From CAYMAT01 sp964388495 (lineage in GTDB: Bacteria > Patescibacteriota > Gracilibacteria > Peribacterales > Peribacteraceae): DNA of 15,641 nt. The position numbers and the translations under genes are program-made. Under the pieces are notes generated by a model. That model saw only the letters and a list, made by a program, of their open reading frames with translations. It made no database searches and was not told where the DNA came from. Of this stretch, positions 1 to 8,900 are shown in pieces. The DNA is taken from assembly GCA_964388495.1 (NCBI GenBank), contig CAYMAT010000033.1:1-15641 (forward strand), written 5' to 3'. Numbering within the stretch: the first letter of the stretch is position 1; each line of letters begins with the position of its first letter.

Positions 1-1
1 C

Positions 2-583
2 AAATTCAATTGCTCCAATTTGATGTACGTGGATCCCGCTCCCTACAACCCCAACAGCCCCTGCGGCGTCCATTCCGCAAAGAGCCAGTGTGAAAGTGAC
101 AAGACCAATAATTGCGGATGGTTCAAAGACTGGGAAACAGGCCAGAATTTCTGTGAATCCGTCCAGAGCAGATTCTGTCCGGATTTTGAGGGAGGGACGG
201 ATCAGCCGCTCGGTGGCGGTTCCGTGTACCTCGCAAAAGCCTATGTGGACGTGCCGCCCCAAATCCGTGGTGAAATGTGTGCGGAGGCCTGTTTGTACCA
301 GCAGGTGGGGCAATGTTGCACAGCTCAGTACACGTGTGATGAAACGCCGCAGGTTGCCTGTACGCCGGGAAGCTTCTTTTTCCCCATGGTGCGCACGGCA
401 GACGGCGAGCTGACGTCCTCCTGTGAAAAGAATCTGGAAAAGGATGCCGACGGCATCTTCCACGAGATACCGGGTGAAGGGAGAGCCAAAGCCAGTCAGG
501 ATGCAGGGGTGTATCCCTGCATGCCTGTGGCAGCAGGAGCGGCTGTGGGAGCGGCGGGGCAGGCAGTCGGGGGCATGAATTAG
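2..583 (+). CDS. Cys-rich protein, 3' part only (5' end outside window)
   Basis: The reading frame is open to the left edge and closes with TAG at 581-583, giving 193 visible residues. The in-frame TTG at 20 and ATG at 23 look like internal codons, because cysteine-rich sequence already precedes them, so I treat the gene as truncated by the window. The visible part is rich in Cys. It contains C-A-E-A-C, seven residues, then C-C (nt 278-319), the same motif as in both giant proteins downstream. The C-terminus is a short Ala/Gly hydrophobic stretch ending in GGMN, without the Arg cluster seen in proteins A and B. Protein A begins 19 nt after the stop, which suggests co-transcription. Function is unknown. 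By its motif and neighbours it is probably another exported, disulfide-rich member of the same surface family. Confidence 0.75.
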   Translation, partial: KFNCSNLMYVDPAPYNPNSPCGVHSAKSQCESDKTNNCGWFKDWETGQNFCESVQSRFCPDFEGGTDQPLGGGSVYLAKAYVDVPPQIRGEMCAEACLYQQVGQCCTAQYTCDETPQVACTPGSFFFPMVRTADGELTSSCEKNLEKDADGIFHEIPGEGRAKASQDAGVYPCMPVAAGAAVGAAGQAVGGMN

Positions 584-602
584 TCTTTCATTTCTCGCGC
601 CT

Positions 603-3600
603 GTGGTTTTCTCCTCTCTCCGTCGGTACGGGAAAGTGGCGGGCGTAACGGTGCTTGCCGTTGTGGCGGGGCTGTCCGCTGCCCGCTTTTCCGGCAGCTC
701 CACAGCTTTGTTGACAGCTACGTGTTACCCCACCCTCGCGAATGGAGAGATTCTTGGCGATGCATCGGTGAAATATTTTCAAAGCCCTCTTACGGTGGAT
801 GTGAAAATGCAGTCATTCGGACAGGCCTGCACGCAGGCATGGATGGATGGGGAGAGGCTGACGGAGGGGAAAGACGTGGTGAAAAACGGCCTGCGGGTGC
901 GTTTTTGGGATCGCCCCAACTGGCATTTTCTCTCAGAGTCCTCTTTTCGCGTGTCACCGGCCTTTACGGATGATCCTACCTATCCGCCGCCTGTCCCCGG
1001 TGCACAGGTGCAGGTGGAGACTCCGGCATGGCTGGGGACAAAAACCCTCACCTTCATCTACGCAGGACCTTCCTGTGTCTTGGAAAAGATGGGGGATGCC
1101 AGAAATGACGGTGATGCTGAAGTGACGGAATACAAAGTCCCCGTTCTCTGTGTAGTACGGTTTTGGGACGGAGTAGACACGGATGTATCCCTTGCACAAC
1201 CCGGTAGTCATAGGATGTCCATTGGACCCGACCGCCGCGTGGATGTTTCGCTCAGGGAAAATCCTGCCGATCCGCTTACCAAAATATATGAAGTGCGGGC
1301 AAGGCGCGCCGCTCCCGGAGTGAACGGACGGCAGCCCGATGTCATGATCCAGGGATTGCACCCGGATCCCACGCTCCATGGTGCGGTGATAACCTACCGT
1401 TTGCCGTCCAACGGAGAGTCGCCGCCGGAGGAAAATCCCCGCTGCCGGCTTTCCGGCGTGCCGGATGTCCTTGTCAGCCGGGAGGCGTCCAAAACCGCCC
1501 GGGTCTCGCGGTCCGGTTGCCGCATGCGTCTCACGCTCAAACTGGAGGGGCAGGCTGAGGATTCGCAGGTGATGCCCTCCAACCAGCCTACCCATGCGCC
1601 TTTTATACTGGGGCCGGTGACGGTGACGCCCCGGGGGGAAGGGGCTTTGGATTTCTTCCTGGGCGATGCCCCCTCCGGTCAGCTGAAGGTGAGCCTGGAG
1701 CAGGATGACCCCGCCATTCCCGCGGACGTCACGGAATTCACCGTGCGTCTCAATCCGGATGCGGAGCCTCCTCCTCCCCCTCCGGCGGAACCGGAGCGGA
1801 ACTGTGATTTTCCGGAAACCCCTCTGACGCTCAACTTCAAAGACACCCGTGCCTTTTCCTTTCCGTCAGGATGCGTTGCCGCGGTGCAATGGATTCCGTT
1901 GGGGGATCCTGGCGACGTTCTCCGGCCGGTTCGCCTCATGAACAACGGTGACGAAGACACGTACGGTCCCGTGCGCGTTTCCCGCCGCCCGGATGCCACC
2001 GTGAGCGTGACGGTGAACGGGACGGACCGGGGTTCGCTGTTTGTCCAGGGTAGGAGCGGGGAGGGGGATAGGGGTGAACGACGGGAAATAGGAATAAACC
2101 CCCAAGCCTATTGCTGTAAAAACAGGGCAACCAACACCTGTATGGTGACGGAGGGGGATTGCGCGGCGGGGGAAGACATTTATTTTGCACGGAACGGCAA
2201 GAGTGCCCAGGTGAATTGTGCGGAGGGGTGCCGGTCGCCCGCGGAGATCATCTGTTGCACGCCCAATGCGCGGGAAGGCACTGGGGGAGGTAAAGCGGGT
2301 CAGTGCAACGCGGTGGAAAATGCCCTTGCGTGTCCCGGGCCGGCCATGCGTTTGCAGATGAGCCAGCGCGCCCTTTGCGATGCCAAGATCGCCCCTTTCA
2401 ACTGCAGTCTTCCGGTGATGTGCAACCCCGCTGCCGCGGGGACGGATGCAGATCCCGTGTGCAAGCGCGTTTCCTATAATGCGGAGACCTACACACTGGG
2501 CTCCATCCCGGGAATCCCGGTGTATCCCGTGGCAGAGGGCATGGATGCCTGCAAAGGAGGCTGCGGAAGATTTTACTGCGTGTATGCGGGCAGCAGGGAG
2601 AATCCCGCCATGCACACCTGTCTGAACCAGCCTCTCCGCGAGCCGTCGTTTGCGGCGGATGTTTTTAGCGATGCCGGTATCCAGGGTGGGGTGATCTACG
2701 CTGCGGACGGGGCGAAGTTCGTTGTGCCCGGTTTTGCGGACCCGCGCCCCACGGGTGCCCAGACAGCGGAGCGTCTCTTTGGTACCCGTGTGGTGAATAC
2801 CAGTGCAGAGGGATATGCGGATTTTGCTGCATGCAATGCCGCTTGCGGCACCGTTCCCGATGAGAAGGCGGAGAACGGAAGCCATACAGCCCAGCCGTTC
2901 CCGGGACCAGTGCCGGGTGCGCAGATCCCCGGATTCAACGGGGGCGGGCAGAATCCGGGGTTACTGCAACCGGGGTCGCCCGTACGCAACGGCAATGTGC
3001 CGGTGCCCGGAGGGGCTATCCCCCAAAATCCCCAACAACAGGGGCAGACGCATCCGCAGGGCATCCTGACGCAGACCGGACAGCCCCATCCGGTGCCCGC
3101 AAACACTGTTCATTCCGCCATGCATTCAGATCCGGGGAGTGAGCAGAATCCGGTCATTCCCGATCACGTGTTCGCCAGCGTCTCTTCCGGCGCGCAGGAG
3201 TCTCCCATGGGCGGCTCGTCCAGCTCTCCCTGCGGGGGCGGCACCGGGCTCATCGGGATTATGGGTCATGATCTGGCCGGGCCGGTGCAGAAGTCCGTGT
3301 TCTACGATCAATTCATGAAAATGGATCGCAAGCAGGACGTATCCAGTCCATGTAGCTCTTCCTCAGCGGCGGCCTCATCCGGTGTGAGCGGCGGCTCGTC
3401 CTCGGCTTCCGCATCATCGGATGCCGGTGCGTCCGCGGGCAGTGCGTCGTCCCTGACTGAGGAAATCGGTCAGTCGTCCAGTAACGGGACAGCCAGTTCA
3501 CCCTGCGGGGAAATGCCGTTCTTCCCCCATATTGTCATTGGACAGTTCAACGGGCCGCTCACCCATGATCTGTTCCTGGACAAGCTGTCGCAATGGGATC

Positions 3601-5513
3601 ACGGGAAGTCGTTTTCCAGCCCGTGCAGTTCCTCGTCCCGGCAGCCATTTATCCAGGAATTCGATTTTTCATCCTCAAAATCATTCGCCAGCGAATTCAC
3701 TGTCTCATCCTCTTCCTCGGTTTCCAGTGCCTCCGGACAGGACGGGTCACCGGCATCCTCCAGTTCCAGCAGCGTGGCGGAGGGGTCATCGTCCAAAAGC
3801 GGATCATTCTTCAGTGCGGACTCCAGCACATCCGGAGGATGGCCCGGATCGTCCAGCATTCCGGGGTCTTCCAGTGCCCCGGGCACCAGCGTGTCTTCCC
3901 GTTCCCGTCCCTGCGTGCCCGGGCAGCAGGTGGCGTACACGGAGGGCGAAGGCGGTTCCTTCTGGGCCTGGGTGTTCCCCTGGAATTGGGAGTGGCCGCG
4001 TGCGGTCATCGCCTCCCTCTTGGGGCAGGTTCTGCCGTCAAAACAGGAGCCGGGTTTGATAGCGCCGTTCAATCCCCAGGATTCCGCAAACAACAACATC
4101 ATTCCTTTCAGCGGCGGTTCATCTTCGAAGAGCAAAGAAATGATCGAGCAGTTCTCGCAGGGGTCATCTTCCACCAAAACGCCTGCATCGTCCTCGTCAC
4201 CCTGCAGTTCGTCCAGTGACACCCCGTCCTCCAACTCCTCCTCCGTTGTGAGCAGCTCCGCTTCCAGTAGGGAGAGTTCGGCTACCAGTATCTCCACCAC
4301 CAAAACCCATCAGACGGTGAAAAACGGACCCACGCCACAGCCGTCGCCGTCTCCTTCTGCGCACAATGATCAGCCTTCGATAAACGATAGCCCGGGTGAC
4401 GGCTCCGCGCCTCCTCCCCCGGCCCCCAGCACGCAGCCGCCACCGGCAGACACGCCGTCTTCAGGTGATGGTAACTCTTCATCTCAGACACCCGCGTCCT
4501 CCCTTTCCTCGGCTTCCTCTTCCTCCGCGCCCGCGCTGATTGCGGATGCCGGTCCGTCGTCTGCATCGTCGGTTCCCGTTCCTTCCTCTTCCTCTTCCTC
4601 TTCCTCTTCGCTCTCTTTGCCGTCTTCCTTTTCTTCCTCCTCGTCTTCATCTCAAGTCCTTTCCTCCGCGTCTTCCGCCGCCCCCCCGTTGGTGGCGACG
4701 GTGGAGAGCTGCAGCCAGTTCCCCCAGCTGTGCTCCATCCCCTCGGTCACATTCTCCGGCAATCCGTTTGCGGGCAACGTGATGCACACCGCGGCCGGCG
4801 TGTGCGGCAACGGTATAGGGGAAACGGGAGAGTCCTGCGATGACGGCAACGGAGACGACAGGGATTCCTGCAGCAACGGTTGCGCGCGGGGCAACGGTTC
4901 TGCGTGCAGCGAGGGGCTGGACTGCGCATCCATGATCTGCCGTGGAGGCGCGTGTGCCGCGTGCGCGGGAACACCCGAATGCCCCCAGCCCTTTGCCTGT
5001 CTTGCCGGACGCTGCGTGCTCACCGCTGTCTGCGGCAACGGTGTCACGGAATTCCACGAGGATTGCGACGACGGCAATGCGGTTTCCGGCGACGGTTGCT
5101 CCGCGGATTGCCACCATGAATCCGTGGCAGAGGAGCTGTGCGGCAACGGGCGACGGGATCCCGGTGAAGACTGCGACGACGGCCCGCGCAATGCCGATGT
5201 ACTCCCCGGCCGCTGCCGCACCACGTGCGTCAAAGCCCGTTGCGGGGACGGCCTGGTGGATCCCGGGGAAACATGCGACGACGGCAATGTGCTGCCCGGT
5301 GACGGGTGTTTCCAGTGCAGGCGAGAGGAGTCCGTTCCCCCTGCTGTCCCCGCGGTCACTGCGCATCCCGCGGCTTCCCCGCGCCCGGCGTTCCAGCCGC
5401 GCGTTACTTTTCCACGGCACATGCCGCTGGGGAGCACGGGGCCCGGCGCCGTCTTCCTCATGGCTGCGGGAGCCTCCGGCGGATGGAGCTGGTTGCGCCG
5501 CCGCCGGCGCTGA
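603..5513 (+). CDS. Giant secreted Cys/Ser-rich surface protein A (DUF4215-like repeats, TGPG-type C-terminal anchor)
   Basis: This 1636-aa protein starts at GTG 603, the first usual start codon after an in-frame TGA at 576-578; no Shine-Dalgarno sequence is visible. Residues 5-32 (RRYGK then a hydrophobic stretch) form a signal peptide or anchor. Residues about 42-490 look beta-rich and match no family I recognise. Residues 504-750 are Cys-rich, including C-x3-C-x7-CC (539-552), C-x5-C-N-PAAA and CGRFYCVY. A Pro/Gly linker (about 755-830) leads into Ser-rich sequence (about 860-1365) with embedded SSPC-bounded modules. A C-x2-F-P-Q-L-C motif (1370-1377) comes just before four CGNG...CDDG repeats (1401-1575). 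The tail is STGPGAV (from 1611), a hydrophobic stretch, WLRRRRR and the stop. Known DUF4215/Myxococcus-type repeats are extracellular and disulfide-bonded. I infer a cell-surface structural or adhesive protein. Protein B is a partial paralogue. Confidence 0.88.
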   Translation: MVFSSLRRYGKVAGVTVLAVVAGLSAARFSGSSTALLTATCYPTLANGEILGDASVKYFQSPLTVDVKMQSFGQACTQAWMDGERLTEGKDVVKNGLRVRFWDRPNWHFLSESSFRVSPAFTDDPTYPPPVPGAQVQVETPAWLGTKTLTFIYAGPSCVLEKMGDARNDGDAEVTEYKVPVLCVVRFWDGVDTDVSLAQPGSHRMSIGPDRRVDVSLRENPADPLTKIYEVRARRAAPGVNGRQPDVMIQGLHPDPTLHGAVITYRLPSNGESPPEENPRCRLSGVPDVLVSREASKTARVSRSGCRMRLTLKLEGQAEDSQVMPSNQPTHAPFILGPVTVTPRGEGALDFFLGDAPSGQLKVSLEQDDPAIPADVTEFTVRLNPDAEPPPPPPAEPERNCDFPETPLTLNFKDTRAFSFPSGCVAAVQWIPLGDPGDVLRPVRLMNNGDEDTYGPVRVSRRPDATVSVTVNGTDRGSLFVQGRSGEGDRGERREIGINPQAYCCKNRATNTCMVTEGDCAAGEDIYFARNGKSAQVNCAEGCRSPAEIICCTPNAREGTGGGKAGQCNAVENALACPGPAMRLQMSQRALCDAKIAPFNCSLPVMCNPAAAGTDADPVCKRVSYNAETYTLGSIPGIPVYPVAEGMDACKGGCGRFYCVYAGSRENPAMHTCLNQPLREPSFAADVFSDAGIQGGVIYAADGAKFVVPGFADPRPTGAQTAERLFGTRVVNTSAEGYADFAACNAACGTVPDEKAENGSHTAQPFPGPVPGAQIPGFNGGGQNPGLLQPGSPVRNGNVPVPGGAIPQNPQQQGQTHPQGILTQTGQPHPVPANTVHSAMHSDPGSEQNPVIPDHVFASVSSGAQESPMGGSSSSPCGGGTGLIGIMGHDLAGPVQKSVFYDQFMKMDRKQDVSSPCSSSSAAASSGVSGGSSSASASSDAGASAGSASSLTEEIGQSSSNGTASSPCGEMPFFPHIVIGQFNGPLTHDLFLDKLSQWDHGKSFSSPCSSSSRQPFIQEFDFSSSKSFASEFTVSSSSSVSSASGQDGSPASSSSSSVAEGSSSKSGSFFSADSSTSGGWPGSSSIPGSSSAPGTSVSSRSRPCVPGQQVAYTEGEGGSFWAWVFPWNWEWPRAVIASLLGQVLPSKQEPGLIAPFNPQDSANNNIIPFSGGSSSKSKEMIEQFSQGSSSTKTPASSSSPCSSSSDTPSSNSSSVVSSSASSRESSATSISTTKTHQTVKNGPTPQPSPSPSAHNDQPSINDSPGDGSAPPPPAPSTQPPPADTPSSGDGNSSSQTPASSLSSASSSSAPALIADAGPSSASSVPVPSSSSSSSSSLSLPSSFSSSSSSSQVLSSASSAAPPLVATVESCSQFPQLCSIPSVTFSGNPFAGNVMHTAAGVCGNGIGETGESCDDGNGDDRDSCSNGCARGNGSACSEGLDCASMICRGGACAACAGTPECPQPFACLAGRCVLTAVCGNGVTEFHEDCDDGNAVSGDGCSADCHHESVAEELCGNGRRDPGEDCDDGPRNADVLPGRCRTTCVKARCGDGLVDPGETCDDGNVLPGDGCFQCRREESVPPAVPAVTAHPAASPRPAFQPRVTFPRHMPLGSTGPGAVFLMAAGASGGWSWLRRRRR
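3231..4205 (+). repeat. SSPC-bounded modules in the Ser-rich region of protein A
   Basis: Within low-complexity Ser sequence, three segments start at a Pro-Cys and end at SSPCSSSS. The first (residues 877-917) and second (968-1008) have exactly the same Cys-to-Cys distance of 40 residues and a similar pattern: hydrophobic I/V-x-G, then G-P, then F-x-x-x-D, then a charged stretch with K. The third (1104-1201) is longer and contains a Trp-rich patch (FWAWVFPWNWEW). I infer small folded or loop domains closed by a disulfide between flexible Ser linkers. I do not recognise a named family. Confidence 0.55.
4560..4680 (+). repeat. Polypyrimidine CTCTTC hexanucleotide tract coding poly-Ser
   Basis: The coding strand is nearly all pyrimidine here. 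The hexamer CTCTTC recurs about four times in a row around 4585-4608, followed by degenerate TCTTCC/TCCTCG units. It encodes runs of Ser in protein A. Because the unit is 6 nt, gain or loss of copies would change linker length without breaking the frame. Confidence 0.7.
4803..5327 (+). repeat. Four CGNG...CDDGN (DUF4215 / Myxococcus Cys-rich) repeats in protein A
   Basis: Repeats begin CGNG, CGNG, CGNG and CGDG (residues 1401 onward), each followed by E-x-C-D-D-G and then two more Cys. The first is followed by a second eight-Cys submodule of the kind repeated in protein B. The third is the longer variant with RNADVLP and CRTTC, a form also found as repeat 8 of protein B and familiar from myxobacterial proteins. 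The Cys spacing matches the DUF4215/TIGR02232-type repeat. Confidence 0.85.
5433..5513 (+). other. C-terminal TGPG + hydrophobic stretch + Arg cluster, protein A
   Basis: The last 26 residues are S-TGPGAV, a short hydrophobic Ala/Gly stretch, then W-S-W-L and five Arg before TGA. This three-part layout resembles LPXTG-type sorting signals, here with the Leu-Pro positions degenerate (PLGSTGPG). Protein B ends with an almost identical tail, so the element is conserved within the family. Confidence 0.6.
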
Positions 5514-5630
5514 GAACTTGCGCGGAAAATCGGAAAGTTTTTTGGTGTGATGCCAGACCATGTTTTTGGCGAACCGCAGCCACTTCCATATTTGCGTCCG
5601 CTTCTGCACCAATGCTACCCTTGTCGCCAT

Positions 5631-5915
5631 ATGCGATATTGGAAACGGACTGCAATTCTCCTGGTCCTTCTCGCGCTCGGGTTTACGCTGGGATGGTTTG
5701 TGGATCCCGTGCACGCGCCGGTCAGTCCCGTTCCCAAAACGGAAGGCAGCGGTGCGCTTCTGAGTACCAAAAAATCCCTGGAAGGTTTCTGCTGCATCAC
5801 CGCGGGTTCCCCGTGCGAGCGCATCGTCAACGCGGGGGCGTGCTTCCTCCGGAAGGGGGAGGTGTTCAACAGCAACCAGGAACTGTGTGACTTGTACTGC
5901 ACTAACGCCCAGTAA
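5631..5915 (+). CDS. Small Cys-rich protein with N-terminal membrane/signal segment
   Basis: This 94-aa protein lies between the two giant genes. I prefer ATG 5631 over the in-frame GTG 5547 or ATG 5550, because it places a typical signal or anchor at the very N-terminus: MRYWKR followed by a Leu-rich hydrophobic stretch to about residue 23. After a Pro-rich linker there is one compact Cys domain with the pattern F-C-C-x5-C-x7-C...C-x3-C (about residues 53-90). A similar pattern starts at residue 504 of protein A. The stop TAA (5913-5915) is followed by only CGG and then the ATG of protein B in the same frame, so the two are almost certainly co-transcribed. Function is unknown. It could be a membrane-tethered partner or minor subunit of the giant surface proteins, which is inference. 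Confidence 0.75.
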   Translation: MRYWKRTAILLVLLALGFTLGWFVDPVHAPVSPVPKTEGSGALLSTKKSLEGFCCITAGSPCERIVNAGACFLRKGEVFNSNQELCDLYCTNAQ

Positions 5916-5918
5916 CGG

Positions 5919-8900
5919 ATGCCTCCTTCCCTCACTCCCCGGCGTTCCCTTGGGGCCTTGGCCTTCGTGGTCGCTGTCGTGGGTGTGGGGTGGGGGACGC
6001 AGGTGTACCTGGGTCCGTCCGGGGAGATACAGCAGCAACAGCTCACGGGTCTGGTGGTGACCCAGGGCGGGTGTCGCGTGTCCGGCGTGCCGCGGAAAAT
6101 TGGTAAAGAGCATGAAAGCGTCTATTTCCGCCTGGAGGCTTCCGGTGCCGGCGCACTTCCTGCAGGCTGTAAAATTCAGGTGAAGACGGCAGATGGCCCC
6201 CCAATTGTGTATACGGATGTGGGGATCAACTGCGGCGGGGCATGCCCCACAGATGTGGGAGCGAAATTCCAAATTCTCAACCGTCAGGACAACGGCGGCT
6301 ATTATATAAAAGATTTGACCGATCCAGCCGGTGTGGTTCCTGTCGAGGGAAGGCTGAATACCTTCTATCTCTACGATGGAACGAACAGACAGGAAATCAC
6401 TTTCCGGACACTGCCTATCCCTGCGGATGACATTGATCTCCCCGGCGCAGGGGCTGCGGGGACTACAGACCCCGGCGATGCTCCATTGGGCATAGCGCCC
6501 GGTACGCGCGGCGGAGGGTATTTTTGCGATAAAACGGACAAGGTTTGCAAGCCTGAGAAGACATTCAAAACATTGAATGAACGTACCGGGGCCACGGCGA
6601 TCGCCAAGGGTTTCCTGCGCACAGGCAAAGATGGCAACGATAGCGATCCCGTTCAGGCAAAAGCCACGTGCGAGGACCTCTGTGGATCAGAAAGCGAAGT
6701 TTGCTGTATTCCGGATTTGGGAGGTGCAGGCGTGGGAAAGAGAAAAACCATGAATCTGAAAGACAGGGACAACATCAACCCGCAGGGTATTCCGTACTGT
6801 CGCCAGAAAGCGGGTGTTGCCTTGGCGACAGTGGATCCCGTTTCTATGCCGAGTGGTATGACACAGGCGCAGTTTGACGCGTTGCAGATAGGAACAAATA
6901 ACTGTAATGCACCCGCCATTTGCAAACCCGCTGCGGCAACGCGGGATGCCGCCATTTGTGTTTCTGCAAGCGATCAGCCTGCACCCACGCGTTTGCAGGA
7001 TGGTTTTTACTACCGGGCACCGGAAAAAAACGATGCCCTGGGTATTCCGGAAGGGCGCACCTCCATGCGTTTCTGCAATGATAACTGCGGATTCTTCTAT
7101 TGCGTCTTCACGGGAGGGCCCAGCAACCCCAATTTCCGCGAGTGTGTCAATACGCCCATTGCCCTCAATGACAAGGCCACGGGCGCAAAGGGCGTTGCGG
7201 CGTTCACGGGCACAAAGAAGCTGGATGCCGCGCAAGTGTGCAAAAAGACCGGAGCAAACATGGGTATAGCGCAGATTTTCTCCTACACCACGGGGGCAGC
7301 CGCAGCCAAATTCCTATTGCCGCCGTACTGTGAAACGGTTCCGGCCGCGGAAGTCCAGAAAGCCATCGATGCCAATGATCCCGTAGCCATCGCCCAGCTG
7401 CTGTATGGCTCCAGGGCGGACATGAGCCGCGCCACGCCGCGTCCGGATTTTAGCGACGGTGCATACTCCACATTGGCAAATTGCAATCTTGCCTGCAGCG
7501 CGGTGGGTGTAGGTGGCGTGCGTCCCGGCGGGCAACCCGGCGGAGGGAATCCCAGTGGGGGGCAGGGAGGCATGCCCGGTGGCGGCATGCCGGGGGGTGC
7601 AAGAACGCCTCCGGGTGGCGGTGGTGGCGGGGCTGCAGGTCCGCGCGTTCCTCCGGATACCTTCCCGGGCAACCAGGGCGGCCCCCGCACCAATGGCACA
7701 TCGCCGTCTCCATCCACTTCCCCCTCGCCGCGCGGGCCTTCTCCATCACCATCCCCCTCTCCGGCTCCCGCCCCCCGTACAACCACGTCCAGCAAGGCCT
7801 CTGCCGCCAGCAGCAGAACATCGGCAGGCAACAGCAGCGGCAGGTCGTCAGCAGGCAACAGCAGCGGGAAGTCGTCTGCAGGCAACAGCAGCGGCAGGTC
7901 GTCCGCGGGAAGTTCGGGAAGCAGTAAAACGTCTTCCGCAGCCCCCGGTTGTATAGAAGTCATTAAGCAGGCCAAGGACGGCGGCAACAAGCCTGTCAGC
8001 CCTGTTCCTCCCTTTACCTTTATTCTGGATAACAATCCGTCCATCCGTGTCACCACGGACCCCACGGGTTCCGCCTTCTTCAACGGCGTTTCCGCTCCGG
8101 GGGTGCATACGGTCACGGAAGTCCTGGAAGGCGGCTCCGTGCAGAGCAGTCCCACCCTCAACGTGCAGGCGCAGATTGTGGATCCCACGCCCAACTCCTT
8201 TGATCTGGAAGCCTCACTGACGTTCGCTCCGCAGTTTGAACCGCTCAGCGACAAGGATCTTCCGGAATACTTCAGTGTCCGGAACATCGGCGTGGATACG
8301 GCCGCCGGTGTGACCATGACGCAGACCATTCCGGCGGGCTTCACCTTTAATCAGGCATTGACGGACGCTGCCTGCACCGCCGCGGCAAACACGGTTACCT
8401 GCGATGCGGGCACCCTGGACCCCGGTGAGTCCAGGTCCTTCCTGGTGTATCTGGACATGCCCACCACGCTGGCCTGCAACTCCACGCTTACCATGACGGC
8501 GCAGGCGCAGGGGTCTCCCGATCTGGATGCCAACAAGGCCAACAACACCTCCACGGCGTCCGCACTCATCACGTGTCCCGGTTCCTCTCCGTCTGTCAGC
8601 TCTGCTGCCGCATCCTCCGCAGCGGGGTCCGTATCCGGCACGTCCGGATGGATTCTGGACAGCGTCAATCCCGCAGGCGGTCGTGTGAACGTCACGCCCG
8701 GCACAAACTGCGCCAAAGTCACCTTCGTCAACCGCCAGCCCGCCGTGAGCAGCGTCAGTTCGCGCTCGTCCTCCAGTACGGGTCCCGGCTGTATCCGCGT
8801 GGTGAAGCAGGCAAAGGACGGCAGCAACAAAGCCGTGTCGCCCATCCCCCCGTTCACTTTTGTGCTGGATAACTCCAGCGTCAAGGTCACGACGGATTCC

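Noticed and set aside
5520..5545. Possible terminator after protein A (GCGC hairpin and T6)
   Set aside because: The stem is only four pairs and the T-run lies about 18 nt beyond it, so it does not form an intrinsic terminator.
5566..5592. Possible promoter TTGGCG / CATATT before the small Cys-rich gene
   Set aside because: The spacing is 15 bp and both boxes are poor matches; no better than chance.
5547..5630. N-terminal extension of the small Cys-rich protein from GTG 5547 or ATG 5550
   Set aside because: It would bury the hydrophobic signal segment about 35 residues inside; ATG 5631 puts it at the N-terminus after MRYWKR.
5511..5915. Recoded TGA (Gly) fusing protein A to the 94-aa protein, as in the Gracilibacteria code
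   Set aside because: No TGA appears in frame in the very Gly-rich proteins A and B. TGA also falls right after the Arg tail of A and just after the matching tail of B, as expected of a true stop.
4647..6272. Long minus-strand open frame (541 aa) antisense to protein A and the small gene
   Set aside because: It crosses two well-supported genes and their intergenic gap. Its composition mirrors the codon bias of the sense strand, and it shows no domain or signal.
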